A stretch of 64,000 bases of DNA from contig JAESUZ010004520.1 of NCBI GenBank assembly GCA_017311185.1, forward strand, positions 124,001 to 188,000, in the 5' to 3' direction. This DNA is from Proteles cristata cristata. Lineage: Eukaryota; Chordata; Mammalia; Carnivora; Hyaenidae. Numbering within the stretch: position 1 is the stretch's first letter; every line of letters begins with the position of its first letter. The notes below the pieces were generated by a model. It searched no databases. It was not told where the DNA came from and was given only the letters and a program-made list of their open reading frames with translations. The position numbers and the translations under genes are program-made. This document shows, piece by piece, positions 34,795 through 46,582 of the stretch.

Positions 34795-35161
34795 AATTAT
34801 TGTTGTGAGAACACTTTATAGAGATCTATCATCTTAACAAATTTTTAAGTGCTTAGTACAGTAGTGTTAACTCTAGGCACAATGTTGTAGAGCAGATTTC
34901 TAGAACCTGTTCATCTTATGTAACTGAAACTTTATGCTTATTGAAAAACAATCACCGCCTTTCACGCCTGGCAGATATCATGCCACTCTTCATGTTTATG
35001 AATTTGACTTGTTTGATATCTCATATAGTGAGATCCTGTAGCATTTGGCCTTTTTTGCTGGTTTAATTCACTTAATATAATGGATTCTAGGCTCATTAAT
35101 GCTGTTCCATATAAAAGGATTTTCTTTTTTTTTTTCAGGCTGAATAATCATCCATTGTGTA

Positions 35162-35197
<36 letters not shown>

Positions 35198-35776
35198 CAC
35201 ATTTGATTATTCATTGATCAGTGGACATTTAGGTTATTTCCATATCTTTACTATTATGAATAATGCTACAGTGAAGAGAGAATGCGTATACATCTTCAGG
35301 ATCCTGGTATCAATTTTGGGGGGTTGTACCTAGAAGTGGAAATGATTGATCATATGTTCATCCTGTTTTGATTTTTTTTTTCAAAAGGAAGATCCATCTT
35401 CCTGATTTCTGTAGTGACTGCACTGTTTTACATCACCATCAACGTATACAGAGGTTCCAATTTATCCACATCTTCTCCAACACTTGTTATTTTGTGTCTT
35501 TTTGATAATAACCATCCTAACAGTGTGGGATGATAACTCATTTTGGTTTTGATTTGAATTCACTGATGATTAGTGATGCTGAGCATCTCTTCATATATGT
35601 GTTAATATTTACATGTCTTCTTTAGAGAAATGTCTTTGCAAATTCTTTGTCTTTTTAAAAAGTTTTTATTGGAGTTTCTACTTTTGAGATGTAAGCGTTC
35701 TTTATGTACTTTGGATTTTAAGTCATTATCAGATATGTGGTTTGCAAATTTTTTCTCCCATTGTGAAAGTTGGCTT
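34795..35776 (-). mobile_element. L1 LINE 3' part, reverse orientation
   Basis: AGAACACTTTATAGAGATCT, CTCATATAGTGAGATCCTGT, GGTTATTTCCATATCTTTAC, ACATCTTCTCCAACACTTG and GTCATTATCAGATATGTGG are the antisense L1 3' UTR and ORF2 C-terminus in order. A (GT)n run at 35165-35195 sits inside it. Confidence 0.85.
35165..35195. repeat. (GT)15 microsatellite within L1
   Basis: It lies where L1 copies often carry a (CA)n/(TG)n expansion. Confidence 0.95.
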
Positions 35777-35779
35777 CAG

Positions 35780-35990
35780 TCAGTTTTGCATCCAACTTCA
35801 ACTCAGTTCAGATTATGATTTCATGGTTCATGGGTGTGAGCCCCGCATTGGTCTCTGTGCTGACAACTTAGAGCCTGGAGCCTGCTTCAGAATCTGTGTC
35901 TCCTTCTCTCTCTGGGTCTCCCTCACTCATATTAGTCTGTCCTTCTCTCTTTCTCTCTCTCAGAAAATAAATAAACATTACATTTTTTCA
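35780..35990 (+). mobile_element. CAN-SINE lacking its 5' head
   Basis: The first recognisable bases are GCATCCAACTTCAACTCAG, roughly 30 bases into the consensus. The core, CT-rich body and AAATAAATAAACATTAC tail follow. It sits exactly between a minus-strand and a plus-strand L1, without a TSD. Confidence 0.85.
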
Positions 35991-36145
35991 AAGAATGAAG
36001 GATAGAAATCATATGATCATTTCAAAAGATGCAGAAAAATCATTTGAGAAAATTAAACATCTTTTCATGATAAAAATACAGAACAAACTAGGCATAAAAG
36101 GGATGTTCTTCGATATAATATAGGTCCTATATTATAGGCCCACAG

Positions 36146-36226
36146 CCATCGAAGAAGGCACTTGTTGGGATGAGCACTGGGTGTTATATGTAAACCAACT
36201 TGAAAATAAACTATATATTTAAAAAA
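36146..36226 (+). mobile_element. Very short L1 3'-tail insertion (81 bp)
   Basis: It contains CACTTGTTGGGATGAGCACT, GGGTGTTATATGTAAACCAA and AATAAACTATATATTTAAAA, the terminal part of the carnivore L1 3' UTR plus A-tail. It is flanked by the 8-bp TSD GCCCACAG at 36138-36145 and 36227-36234. Host L1 sequence is continuous without it. Confidence 0.85.
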
Positions 36227-36287
36227 GCCCACAGCTAACATGATAATTCAGTGGTTAAAAAAAAAAAAAAACATAAAACTTCCCCCC

Positions 36288-36460
36288 CCTCTTTTTTTGA
36301 GAGAGAGAAAAAAGGTGGGGTTGAAGGAGAAATAGAATTTTAAGCAAGCTCTATACTCAACACAGAGCCGACATGGGGCTCAGTCTCATGACTCTGAGAT
36401 CATGACCTGAGCCAATATTAAGAGTAGGAGGTTTAATCAACTGAGCCACCCAGGTGTTCC
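36288..36460 (-). mobile_element. CAN-SINE, reverse orientation, diverged
   Basis: TGAGCCACCCAGGTGTTCC marks the reversed head at 36460. The core CTCTGAGATCATGACCTGAG and a C-rich, T-rich tail complement follow. It lies within the plus-strand L1. Confidence 0.87.
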
Positions 36461-36890
36461 AAACTTTTCCTTTAATATCAGGAAAAAGACAAGGATTCCC
36501 ACTCTCACCACTTCTATTCAACATAGTACTGGAAGTCCTGTCTGGATCACTTTGGCAAGAAAAAGAAATAAAAGGTGTCTAAGTCAAAAAGGAAGAAGTA
36601 TAATTGTCTGCTTCTAAATTATATAATCTTATATGTATACTACCTTAAGACGCCTCCAAAAATTTTTACAGAGCTATTAAAAGAATTCAGCAAAGTTAAA
36701 GGATACAAAATCAACATGTGTGACATTACACTTCTTTGTAACAACAGTGAAGTGTCAAAGAAATTAAGAAAATGGTCCCATTTACAATAACATTTAAAAG
36801 AATAAAGTACTTAGGAATAAATTAACACAGAGAAGTGAAAGTCTGTATACAGAAAAATTTAAAACATTAATGAAAGTAATTGAATAATTT

Positions 36891-37114
36891 TTTTTTAATA
36901 TTTTTAAATGTTTTATTTATTTCTAGGAGAGAGAGAGAGACAGCATGAGCAGGGGAGGGTCAGAGAGAGAGGGAATCACAGACTCTGAAACAGGCTCCAG
37001 GCTCTGACCTGGCAGTCAGCACAGAGCCCGACGCGGGGCTCGAACCCACGAACCGCGAGATCATGACCCAAGCGAAAGTCGGACGATTAACCAACTAAGC
37101 CACCCAGGCGCCCC
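36891..37114 (-). mobile_element. CAN-SINE, young subfamily, reverse orientation
   Basis: TSD TGAATAATTT is at 36881-36890 and 37115-37124. CpG-rich core CCCGACGCGGGGCTCGAACC and TTATTTCTAGGAGAGAG are as in the copy at 26540. Confidence 0.96.
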
Positions 37115-37351
37115 TGAATAATTTCTTATATTCATGGCTTAAAGAATATTGTTAAAATATCCATACTATACAAAGTTAGCTATAAATTCAGTGTAATATC
37201 TGTCAAGATTCCAATGTCACTTTTTACAGAAATAGAAGAAAAACAATCCTAAAAGACATATGGAGCTACAAAAGATTCTGAATAGTCAAAGACATCTTGG
37301 ACAAGAACAAAGCTATAGACATCACCCATATATTTAAAATATGTTACAAAG

Positions 37352-37570
37352 TGGGGCGCCTGGGTGGCTTAGTCGGGTAAGCGTCCGACTTTCGCTTAGG
37401 TCATGATCTCGCGCTTCGTGGGTTCGAGCCCCGCCTCGGGCTCTGTGCTGACTGCCAGCTCAGAGCCTGGAGCCCGTTTCAGTCTGTGACTCCCTCTCTC
37501 TCTGACCCTCCCCTGCTCACGCTGTCTCTCTCTCTTTCTCCTAGAAATAAATAAAATATTAAATATATAT
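37352..37570 (+). mobile_element. CAN-SINE, young subfamily, with an AT-expanded tail
   Basis: TSD ATATGTTACAAAG is at 37339-37351 and 37571-37583. The tail ends ATATTAAATATATATATAT instead of pure A, so the tail has mutated to a TA microsatellite. Confidence 0.96.
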
Positions 37571-38618
37571 ATATGTTACAAAGCTACAGTAATCAAAACA
37601 AAATGGTATTAGCATAAAAACAGATGTATAGACCAGTGGAACAAAATAGAGTCCAGAAATAAATCTACCCATCTCTGTCTTCAACTATGTTTCCAAGAAC
37701 ACACAATAAGGAAAAGAGTCTGTTCAATAAATGGTGTTGGGAAATCAAAAAATACGCATTTATTTAGAAGAAAAAATTTGGACCCGTATCTCACACCATA
37801 TACAAAAACCAACTCAAAATGGGTTAAAGACTTGAACATAAGACCTGAAACTATACAACTACTAGAAGAAAACATCAAGAAAAAACTTGACATTTGTCTG
37901 GGCAGTGGTTTATGGGTATGACTCCAGAAGCACATGCAACAAAAGCTAAAATAGATAAGTGGCATTACATCAAACTGAAAGCTTCTGCACAGCAATGGAA
38001 ATAATCAACAGTGTGAAAAGGCAACATAAAGAATGACAGAAAATATTTATAAATTTTGCATCTAATAAAGGGTTAATATCCAAAATATATATGGAACACA
38101 AATGAATCAATAGCCAAAAAATAAATAAATTGATTAAAAAATGGGCAAAGACCTGAACAGACATCACTCCAAAGAAAGTAATACAAAAGGCTAACACCTA
38201 TATAAAAAGGTGCTCGGATCACTAGTCTTAAGAAAAAGGCAAATCAAAATACAAATCAAGATGAAATCTTGTCTTGTGTCAGTTACAACAGTTATTATCA
38301 AAAAGTCAAAAGCTTACAAGTTTTGGCAAGGAGAAAAGGAAACTCTGATATACTCTTGGAGGTAATGTAAATTGGTACAGCCATATGGAAACAGTATGAT
38401 ACAGTATGAAGCTTCCCCCAAAGAAAGCTACCATATGATCTAACAATCCTACTTCTGGGAAGTAAGTAAGGATATATCCTTCCTATATTGAAAGGAAATA
38501 TATATATATTGAGAGAGAGAGTATGTATATGTATGTATGAAGACATCACAATATACACTTTAAATATATATTGTTTTTATATGTCAATTATACATCATTA
38601 ATGTTGGAGGAAAAAACA

Positions 38619-38740
38619 TACCTATAGACAATGCAATAGAATAGAGAACCCAGTAATAAACTGAAGCATATATCGTCATCTGATCTTAGACAAAGGTGCC
38701 AAGAATGTACAGTGACAAAAGGATAACCTCTTTAATATCA
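38619..38740 (+). mobile_element. L1 ORF2 fragment
   Basis: CAATAGAATAGAGAACCCAG, ATCATCTG-like text and ACAAAGGTGCCAAGAATGTA match an interior ORF2 segment, distinct from the L1 3' end immediately to its left. It is a separate old fragment. Confidence 0.6.
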
Positions 38741-38975
38741 TTTGTAATTAAAATTTCCTTTTTAAAATTTGGTAATATTTAGATGTGAAAAACTACACAT
38801 ATATTATTATAAAAACATGTAGCTATGGAAGGAACAGAGCTTAAAGAATGAAGAGTTTTACAATATGTAGTTGAGTTTCCAATGAATATATTCTTGGTTC
38901 CCACTTTCTTGTTTTAATGAAACAAATACCCTGAATTTATTTTTAGCATTTCCATTATTTCTAAGTACATTCATA

Positions 38976-39199
38976 AAGGTTTTTTTTTTTTACTTTTTTA
39001 ACATTTATTCATTTTTGAGAGATAGAGATAGACTGTGAGTAGGGGACGGGCAGAAAGAGAGGGAGAAACAGACTCTGAAGCAAGCTCCGAGCTCTGAGAT
39101 GTCAGCAGAGCCTGATGCTGGACTCGAACTCACAAACTGTGAGATCATCACCTGAGCCAAATTCTGATGCTTTAAACAACGAAGTCATCCAGGCAATTC
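38976..39199 (-). mobile_element. CAN-SINE, reverse orientation
   Basis: The 15-bp TSD has one mismatch: CTAAGTACATTCATA (38961-38975) and CTAAATACATTCATA (39200-39214). The reversed head is damaged (GAAGTCATCCAGGCAATTC). Confidence 0.93.
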
Positions 39200-39339
39200 C
39201 TAAATACATTCATATTTTTAAAATACATTCATAATATTCATTAATATGAATATTTTCATACTTTCATAAAAGAAATCCACTTCATCAACTTGCATTTTTG
39301 ATAAAAATGAAGGTTGTAAATTTATCCATATTGTTACTC

Positions 39340-39660
39340 TTGCTACACTATGTTTACAGTATGTGCCCATGTCTGTTTGTTTAACCATTCTCCTATTGAA
39401 AGATATTTAGATGGTTTCCACTTTATTACTATCAGAAACAAGTCTGCTAATTGAGGTTTTGTTCTTCACTACTTTTACACATACATATCTTCTACTAGAT
39501 ACACACACATGCACAAGCACACATGTACACAAATGAATGGGTTTTCGGAGTTATAGGTTTCATGCAACTTTTATTTGTCACAATACTTTCTGGGTGTTTG
39601 TGTCTACTTGCACCCTAGTAAGGACTGTATATGACACTGGCTTTCCTTTTAATACTTTTA
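39340..39660 (-). mobile_element. Old L1 fragment, reverse orientation (probable)
   Basis: AAAGATATTTAGATGGTTTCC and following sequence resemble the antisense old L1 'TTGTTTCCAATTTTTTGCTA' region. The match then becomes too weak to extend. The adjacent 39700-39780 is TA-rich simple sequence. Confidence 0.4.
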
Positions 39661-39901
39661 ATATTTATTATGTAAATATGGATCTAAATGCATATACAGA
39701 AAGGAATATATATGTATATATGCACACATATATATACATTTATGCATATGTTGATACTGAGATATACATATATATTACGAAGAATTGAGTATTTTTAGTA
39801 TTCTCCAGTCAGCATTAAACAATACAGCAGTGTAGATCAAAAGCATTAGCTTCAGAACATCGGCCCATATTCTAGGTTAATTCTAAAAACACATGTAGGT
39901 T

Positions 39902-40142
39902 GGGGTGCCTGGGTGGCTCATTTGGTTAAGCATCCAACTTCGGCTCACATCATGATCTCACCGTTCGTGGGTTCGAGCCTGAGCCCACGTCGGGTTCTGT
40001 GCTGACAGCTCAGAGCCTGGAACCTGCTTCAGATTCTGTGTCTCCCTCTCTTTCTGACTTTTCCTTGCTCATGCCGTGTCTCTCTCTCTCTCTCTCTCCC
40101 CCTCAATCTCTCTCAGCAATAAAACATTTTTTAAAAAGTTTA
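39902..40142 (+). mobile_element. CAN-SINE with duplicated B-box segment
   Basis: Head GGGGTGCCTGGGTGGCTCAT. The B-box area reads GGTTCGAGCCTGAGCCCACG, with an extra GAGCC unit compared with other copies. The decayed TSD is AAAAACACATGTAGGTT (39885-39901) versus AAAAAACATATTTAGGCT (40143-40160). Confidence 0.93.
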
Positions 40143-40160
40143 AAAAAACATATTTAGGCT

Positions 40161-42399
40161 TATTTGCAAAGATTAATTCACAAGGTCATTTACTATATTC
40201 TGTACTTTTGGCAAAATTTGGAAGAAATGTACCTGTCTAAAATTACATTGTTATAGATATAACAACATATGACAACTTGTGACATAATAACAGCATTCTG
40301 ATATTTTTATGTAAAAACTGCAAATTATAAAAAATGCTTATGAAATAATTTTTTTCATAAAACATCTGAGAGTTCATTGCTAGTTATATCTCTGTTTGTT
40401 TCCAGGCCTCAGTATTTGATCTTCCTTCTACCTGAAATAATCTTCACTGATTTTATTTAAAATCATTCAGATTTCCATATATATTTTTTTTCTAGACTTT
40501 AAAGCAAGTTTAAACTATAACTTTTAAAGTTATTTTTCCTTACATTGTTACTTACATCTTCAGAATATTTACAATAATACATACTTGAACCTTTTGAGTT
40601 AAACCAGATCCTCACTGAATATTTTTTCAGCCATTGTACCAGAGACATATTTATCCATTAAACCTTGGATGGTTTACTGATATTATTGATAATGTTAATA
40701 TAGTTATCCTATAACTGGGCCTCTTTCCATAGTCAAATAATGTAACAACATCAAAGTAATTAGGTAACCATAATTGCTCAGAACATTAATTACATGTCTG
40801 GCAGAATTTGAAATCTGAAATGTTGTTTAAAAATCTATTCAGTTTTGGTTGTATTACAAATATATTTTGTTTTTCTGCATTGCAAATGTTTTTGCCAAAT
40901 TCATCTGTACTTAATACAAGGCAATATTAATCAAATATTAAAGCATTTTCAGCTAATAGCTTTAGAATGTGTTGTTTTGATAAGAATATTATATAAACAA
41001 TTAACAATATAACTTCTTGGAGAATTATCATAGTTTTTTTAATCTCATAATAATATTAATCCAAAACAATCAATAATTACAGACAAACTGAGATAATCCC
41101 TCTCTAGTTAAGTTTACGTATTCAGCACATAAATGTATGATGAAATAAAAACAGTATCACTCTTTTTATTTTAGTAATTTGATTGAATTTTCTAACAGAA
41201 TATTTTATGACCTATGATCTTCAACTGCAATCCACATTAACTGAGTAGCAATTTTAGATGTGGCACAAAATGCAATTTGTTTTCTGTTTCACAGATTAGA
41301 TTCTATTATGCTACTTTGAGACCTGTTTTATTGGCTGTTTATTCTTATGCAAAGTCACATGAATGGATCATAAACCACAACAAAATTATTATCACTGTTT
41401 ATCTTTAAAACAATCTAGATTTCTAAAAGGCCACAGACAGTTATTGGAGTTACACAACCTTGGTATGCCATCAGATATTATTCCTACTATAGATACTTGA
41501 AACATCCTGGTAGCCCAGGAACCAAAGTATTAAAATAGAATTTGCATGGTTTAATTTTTTGTTTCTCATATTAATTTTTATGCAAGTGTTTTATGGAGAC
41601 AGTGAGATACCGCAGTCTCCCCATTCTAGTACTTTGTTCTTTCCTCCCCTGATAAAAGTACTACTTACAGTTTGAGCACTTGTTTAATTTCCCAAAACAA
41701 AACCCCTGAGGCATAGTAACAATTTCTAAAAACCATTCAGGAAGAGATAAATAAATTTAAAAAATTTCACAGTCAAATACAGAAAGGCAATAAAAACTTC
41801 TACTGTCTTTAAATTCTACTAGATATGAAAATAATTTCATAGTTTATTATTAGTTTTACAAAGAGAATAGTTATACAACAATAAAATTATAGTTTCTTAG
41901 AGCATAGCAAAGGTATTTGCATAAAATTACTCCATGCCTGCAGACAAGGGAAGGAAACAAGGAAGAAACAAAGTTAACACATTTGACTTAGAAAACTGTT
42001 CATGAACAGGAAAAAGAGAACAAAATTGGGTGGCATTAGTACAAAACTTCTTAGGCATATATACATAATAACATTTATAGTTAGCTTCCATTTTATTAGA
42101 TTCTTGCATTACTACTTACTTAAACAGGGTTTCTGAAGGAATGTTCATCCAATCCTTAAATGTTAAAGATTTTGTTTGAATATACATATCCAGAAGTCTG
42201 CTATATGTGATTTAGGACAGTAAATACGTATTTTATTCTTCTAAATTATTTGTGATATTTTAACATTTTATAATTTAAGGTAGTTTATAAAGTCAAATAT
42301 ACATTCAGAAGTCAAGCAACTTACTGAAAAAAACTTTTATCCATGGAAATTATATTGCATACATATCCTAAATTTAGGACGCAAAAATGGGCACTTTTT
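40161..42399. other. Unassigned AT-rich sequence, 2.2 kb, no repeats recognised
   Basis: This is the longest stretch in the right half without a visible transposon. The segment 41180-41500 has a more balanced composition and could be conserved non-coding DNA. No gene signal was found. Confidence 0.4.
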
Positions 42400-42561
42400 T
42401 AAAGTTTATTTATTTTGAGAGACAGAGAGAGAAAAATCCTCAGCAAGCTTGAGAGAGCATTCAGAGCGAGACATGGGGCTTGAAGCCTCAAACCATGAGA
42501 TCATGACCTGAGCCAAAACGCAAGGTCCGATGCTTAACCAACTGAGCTATCCAATCACCCC
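42400..42561 (-). mobile_element. CAN-SINE, reverse orientation, internally deleted
   Basis: AACCATGAGATCATGACCTG core and a reversed head ending near CAATCACCCC are visible. The CT-rich body is shortened, giving about 160 bp instead of 210. Confidence 0.88.
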
Positions 42562-44356
42562 AGAAAAAAGGACATTTTAATTAATCTAATATATTATCAG
42601 ATATCCAGTAACTCCAACTTTATCATTCACTCTAGGACTTTATAACTTAATTTTAAAATCATGGTTTAGTTTCCTGTTCTAAAGAAGTCCCATACTGCAG
42701 TGCATGCTGATTTAAAGATGTGTTAAAATAACCAACTATGTAAAATCAAATAATAAAAACAAAAATAACTACATTCATATATAATTAAATACGTGTTTAA
42801 TTTGAAGTATAGAAAAATGCTATACTTCAAATATACTTTTAAAAGGAAACTTTTTGAAAAGACATTTTTCTGAACAGTCTTAGGTTAACAGAAAAACTGA
42901 ACAGAAATACAGAGATTTCCCTTGTATTCCCTGTTTCCATGCTCAGACTTCACTGCTAACATCTTCCACAATGGTACATTTGTTACAGCTGATGAACCTA
43001 CACTCACCAATCATGTATGTTCAGATGTACCAGATAGTAATAAATAATCATTGGAGTGCATTTATTTATGTATTTATTTTCCTTCCTATGTATATGAATC
43101 CTGTTTCTCCTCTACTTCTGTTTGTTATTGTCAGTCATTTTATTTATTGATAGTCTGCTTTGTTTAAAGAGTGTTTCATTGTAGTTTTAGTGTGCTTTCC
43201 TTAATTAATATTTAGGTTGATATTTATTGATCGTTTTGTGGAACCAAATACTTGTTGGAAAAATTCTATGTGTAAAACACTGTTTTCGGAATTGGAAAAA
43301 AGTTATGATAATGTAGATAAAAATCCCTGTGCCAGAAAGCTGATATTCAGTATAACACCTGGTTGTCCATATTTATTGAGATTTTGGCATTATTAGTATA
43401 TTCTGAATATTTATATTTTATCAGTGAATATTTTATCTCTGATCGCCCCTTCTATTTTTACTTTTTGTCCTCAACTTGTATTTTTTGATACATAGAAATT
43501 CTTCATATTTTCAATTTTATCTACAGTTTCCTTGAGGAGCTGACCTTTTGGTGTTTTTTAAAAGAAATCTTCCTTATCTAACAGTATTTTTCCATAAGGT
43601 TAATCTTTTGTCCAAGTGCCACTGATTGATTTTTACCCATTTTGTCCCAGAGATTGAGTATATAAACTTGGGTCTATTTCTACCATCCAGTTTCTATTCC
43701 TGGATGGTATTCCTATTTTATTTGTTGTCTTCCTGTGCCAATACTATGCTCTCCTATTATTGAAAAGTGAATGTATCTGATAGGGTGAGGTACCATTACT
43801 TGTTTTTCATCATTTGTTTCATATTGTGGCTTTTTAAAGACCATCATTAACCTAGTAAATAAACCTATAAGTTCTCAAAAAATTCTATTGTCATTGTTTT
43901 TGAAATTGTACCAAATCTATGGATAAAAAATGGAGAATTGAATCATAGAAACAGACTTTTACAGTGACAGTATTTTATCATTCCAAATGCATAGATATCC
44001 TTTAATTTTTATATATAATTGCATATTTGCATTTTTACTGTTAGTGTGGTATTAATGAGAAAATACTCTTAATGTTCATATAATTTTTCCTGTATGTCTA
44101 ATGCTTTTTATTAATCCAGGAAATCTTTGCATACTGTCATCTTGAGAATATATTCCTCTATGCCTTTCTTTTTGTTTGTTTTTATTGTTTTGCTGTGGGC
44201 ACTTACATCTCAGATTGTTTAGAACTAATTTTTGTGTATGGTGAGAAATGGGGATCCAGTTCTGACTTTTCTTCATAGATATCCTAACCACCCAGATTCC
44301 ATTAAGAATCCTTTTTTTCTGCAGTGTCATCAGTATTTTTAAAAATCTGTTTCTGG

Positions 44357-44573
44357 GAGCACCTGATTGGCTCAGTTGGTTAAGCATCCAACTTTGGCTC
44401 AGGCCATGATCTCATGGTTCGTGAGTTCAAGCCCCGCATTAGACTCTGTGCTAACAGCTCAGAGACTGGAGCCTGATTCAGATTCTGTGTCTCCCTCTCT
44501 CTCTCTGACCCTCCCCTGCTCACACACACACACACACTCTCTCTCTCTCTCAGAAATAAATAAAACATTTTTT
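44357..44573 (+). mobile_element. CAN-SINE
   Basis: Head GGAGCACCTGATTGGCTCAG, with (CA)8 in the body at 44521-44536. TSD approximates AAAAATCTGTTTCTGG (44341-44356) and AAAATATCAGTTTCTGG (44574-44590). Confidence 0.93.
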
Positions 44574-44985
44574 AAAATATCAGTTTCTGGACTTTGGGTT
44601 TAACCAATTGGTCTGTCCTTGTACCAATATCACATTTTGTAATTAATACAGCTTTGCAGTATATCTTGATATCTACTAGTGCAAGTACTCTGGCTTTGTT
44701 GTCCTTCCTCAGGATTGTGATTGCTGTTTTTACCTTACGTATTTCTAATTTTCAATCTATCTTGTAAATATACACAAAAAAATCATGCAACAATTTTTGT
44801 TGGAGTAAAAAATATTTTGTATGCCTTCACAGTCTTTCAGTTTTGTCCTGTGAACCATAGACATCTTTTTTCCTTTTGCTTTTCTACATCTTATCAAATA
44901 TCTCCTCATGATATGTGGAGATTTTATTGTAAGAGTTGTACATTTCATTGATTTTATTTGATGTTCTTACTGCTATTATTTTATT

Positions 44986-45036
44986 AATGTTTGTTTATTT
45001 TGGAGAGAGAGAGAGAGAGTGTGTCTGTGTGTGTGT

Positions 45037-45068
<32 letters not shown>

Positions 45069-45243
45069 ATGAGAGAGAGAGAGAGAGAGAGAGGTCAGGG
45101 GAGGGGCAGAGAGAGAGGAAGACACAGTATCCAATGCAGGCTCCAGGCTCTGAGCTGTCACCACAGAGTCCAGTGTAGGGTTCAAGCTCATGAGCTGTGA
45201 GCTGAAGTTGGAAGCCTAACTGACTGAGCCACCCAGGTGCCCC
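44986..45243 (-). mobile_element. CAN-SINE with a large internal compound microsatellite, reverse orientation
   Basis: The reversed head GAGCCACCCAGGTGCCCC ends at 45243. The body complement is expanded at about 45004-45094 by GA, GT and GA blocks, so the element is about 258 bp. Confidence 0.92.
45004..45094. repeat. Compound (GA)n-(GT)n-(GA)n microsatellite inside a SINE
   Basis: Blocks in order: GAGAGAGAGAGAG, a long TGTG run with small interruptions (CTG, TATG), then GAGAGAGAGAGAGAG. Confidence 0.95.
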
Positions 45244-45650
45244 TGTTTTTGTTTTTGTTTTTCTTTTTTTTTTTTTAATTTCAATCTATTTGTTGCTGGT
45301 ACACCAGTGTACAATTAATTATTCAATATCAATCTGGTTTTCAATAGCCTTAATATAATTTTGAGTTGATGGCAGTCATAAAAAGCATCCTTGTCTATTT
45401 TTCAATTATAAGAATATAATTTTATCATTAGCTAAGATAATTGAAAGTTTTAAGAAAGCTATTCTGTAAAGATACTGTCTTTTGTTTCTAGTTGCTGTAA
45501 CTTTTTATTGAATGATGAATAGATCCTGAATTTCTTCAAATACATCTGTTATTGGTATGATTATACATCTTTTCTCCCTTTATTATTTGAAATAATTCTA
45601 ATTATTTATCCAAATCTTCATTATCAATCTTTATTATGATTATTAATTCT

Positions 45651-46107
45651 TAGCACCCTTGCTAAGATGGCTTCAGTCATACATCTGTGGTCAGCTGCTG
45701 GTAAGATAAGTGGCTCCACTAACTTGACTCTCTTTTGCAGAGTTTGAGTCCTTACTGACATGGCTCAATTCTTCTCACTTCATTCTCAGAATCCAGCAAG
45801 GAAGCTGAAGCTTGTCCTTTGGGGGAAGGCAAGGTCTAGAGAGAGAACCAGAGCCAGAGAGAGACAGAAACAAAGAGAAAGAGCCTATAAAGCTTTTTGA
45901 GACTTGGGGTTGGAACTGGAGAACCTCACTTTGATCACATTTTGTTGTTCAAAGCAAATAACAGAGCCAGTCTAGTTTCAGAATTTTGGTTGGGAGACTA
46001 CTTCTCACTGAAAGAATAGCAGTCCTCTTGCTAAGATTATGGATAAAGGGAGTAGTGAAAAATTCTGGACAATTTTGTGCTCAGGCTACCACATATATAT
46101 AAACACT
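45651..46107 (+). mobile_element. Possible ancient LTR fragment (MaLR/ERVL texture)
   Basis: AATCCAGCAAGGAAGCTGAAG, CATTTTGTTGTTCAAAGCAA, AACAGAGCCAGTCTAGTTTC and GAATAGCAGTCCTCTTGCTA resemble a common decayed mammalian LTR region, but I cannot fix the family or ends. Confidence 0.35.
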
Positions 46108-46200
46108 GTCACTAGTAATAGCTTTTATTTTGTAATTACTGTGTTTCAGATATTGTGCTAAGTATTTTATGCATTATCTGTTTGAATTTTACAACTATAG
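46108..46200 (-). mobile_element. MIR SINE fragment, reverse orientation
   Basis: AATAGCTTTTATTTTGTAAT, TTCAGATATTGTGCTAAGTA and TATGCATTATCTGTTTGAAT match the antisense MIR 3' part. Confidence 0.65.
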
Positions 46201-46202
46201 GG

Positions 46203-46582
46203 GGCTGTCTTAGCTCAGGCTGTTATAACAAAATACTATAGATTGCATGGTTTAAACAACAAGCATTATTTCTCATGGTTTTGAAGGCTCAGAAGTCTTT
46301 GATCAAGGTGATAGCCAATTCACTTCCCTTTGATGGCCTTCTTCCTGACTTTCAGGCAGCCACCTTTCTCACTGTGGCCTTACATGGTAGAGAGAGATCT
46401 CTGGTCTTTCTAATTACCATATGGACACTAATAAGGACATCCCATATGGGGACTTTATTCCCATGACCTTAATTAAACCAAATTAACTTTCAAAGGCCCC
46501 AACTCCAAATACCATCACATTGTGTGTTAGAGCTTACTTAAGTATATGAATTTTGGGGGAGCATAAACTTCAGTCCATATAG
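46203..46582 (-). mobile_element. MLT2-type ERVL LTR, reverse orientation
   Basis: Antisense order: GCTGTTATAACAAAATACTA, GGTTTAAACAACAAGCATTA, GGCCTTACATGGTAGAGAGA, TAATAAGGACATCCCATATG, CCAAATACCATCACATTGTG, ATGAATTTTGGGGGAGCATA. This is the same family as the copy at 22917 but in the opposite orientation. Confidence 0.75.

Larger units (their letters stand above)
35996..38612 (+). mobile_element. L1 LINE, RT domain to 3' end, with four nested insertions
   Basis: ORF2-derived sequence starts in the RT region (ATCATTTCAAAAGATGCAGA) and proceeds through the polymerase and C-terminal regions to the 3' UTR (TGTCAATTATACATCATTAA at about 38582-38601). Insertions: an 81-bp L1 tail (36146-36226) and SINEs at 36288-36460, 36891-37114 and 37352-37570. 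Many stops and indels are present. The dinucleotide-rich 38495-38535 lies near its 3' end. Confidence 0.88.
42870..45650 (-). mobile_element. Old L1-type LINE, reverse orientation, with two SINE insertions
   Basis: The left end, with GAACAGAAATACAGAGATTT and GGTACATTTGTTACAGCTGA, resembles antisense old-L1 3' UTR. Text from 44140 on, such as ACAGCTTTGCAGTATATCTT and TTCCTCAGGATTGTGATTGC, is antisense ORF2, continuing to AAAAGCATCCTTGTCTATTT at about 45380 in the RT region. It is strongly decayed, so it may be several fragments. SINEs at 44357-44573 and 44986-45243 interrupt it. Confidence 0.65.

Noticed and set aside
37681..38558. Three minus-strand frames of 75-104 codons
   Set aside because: They are the antisense of plus-strand L1 ORF2; such shadow frames are common.
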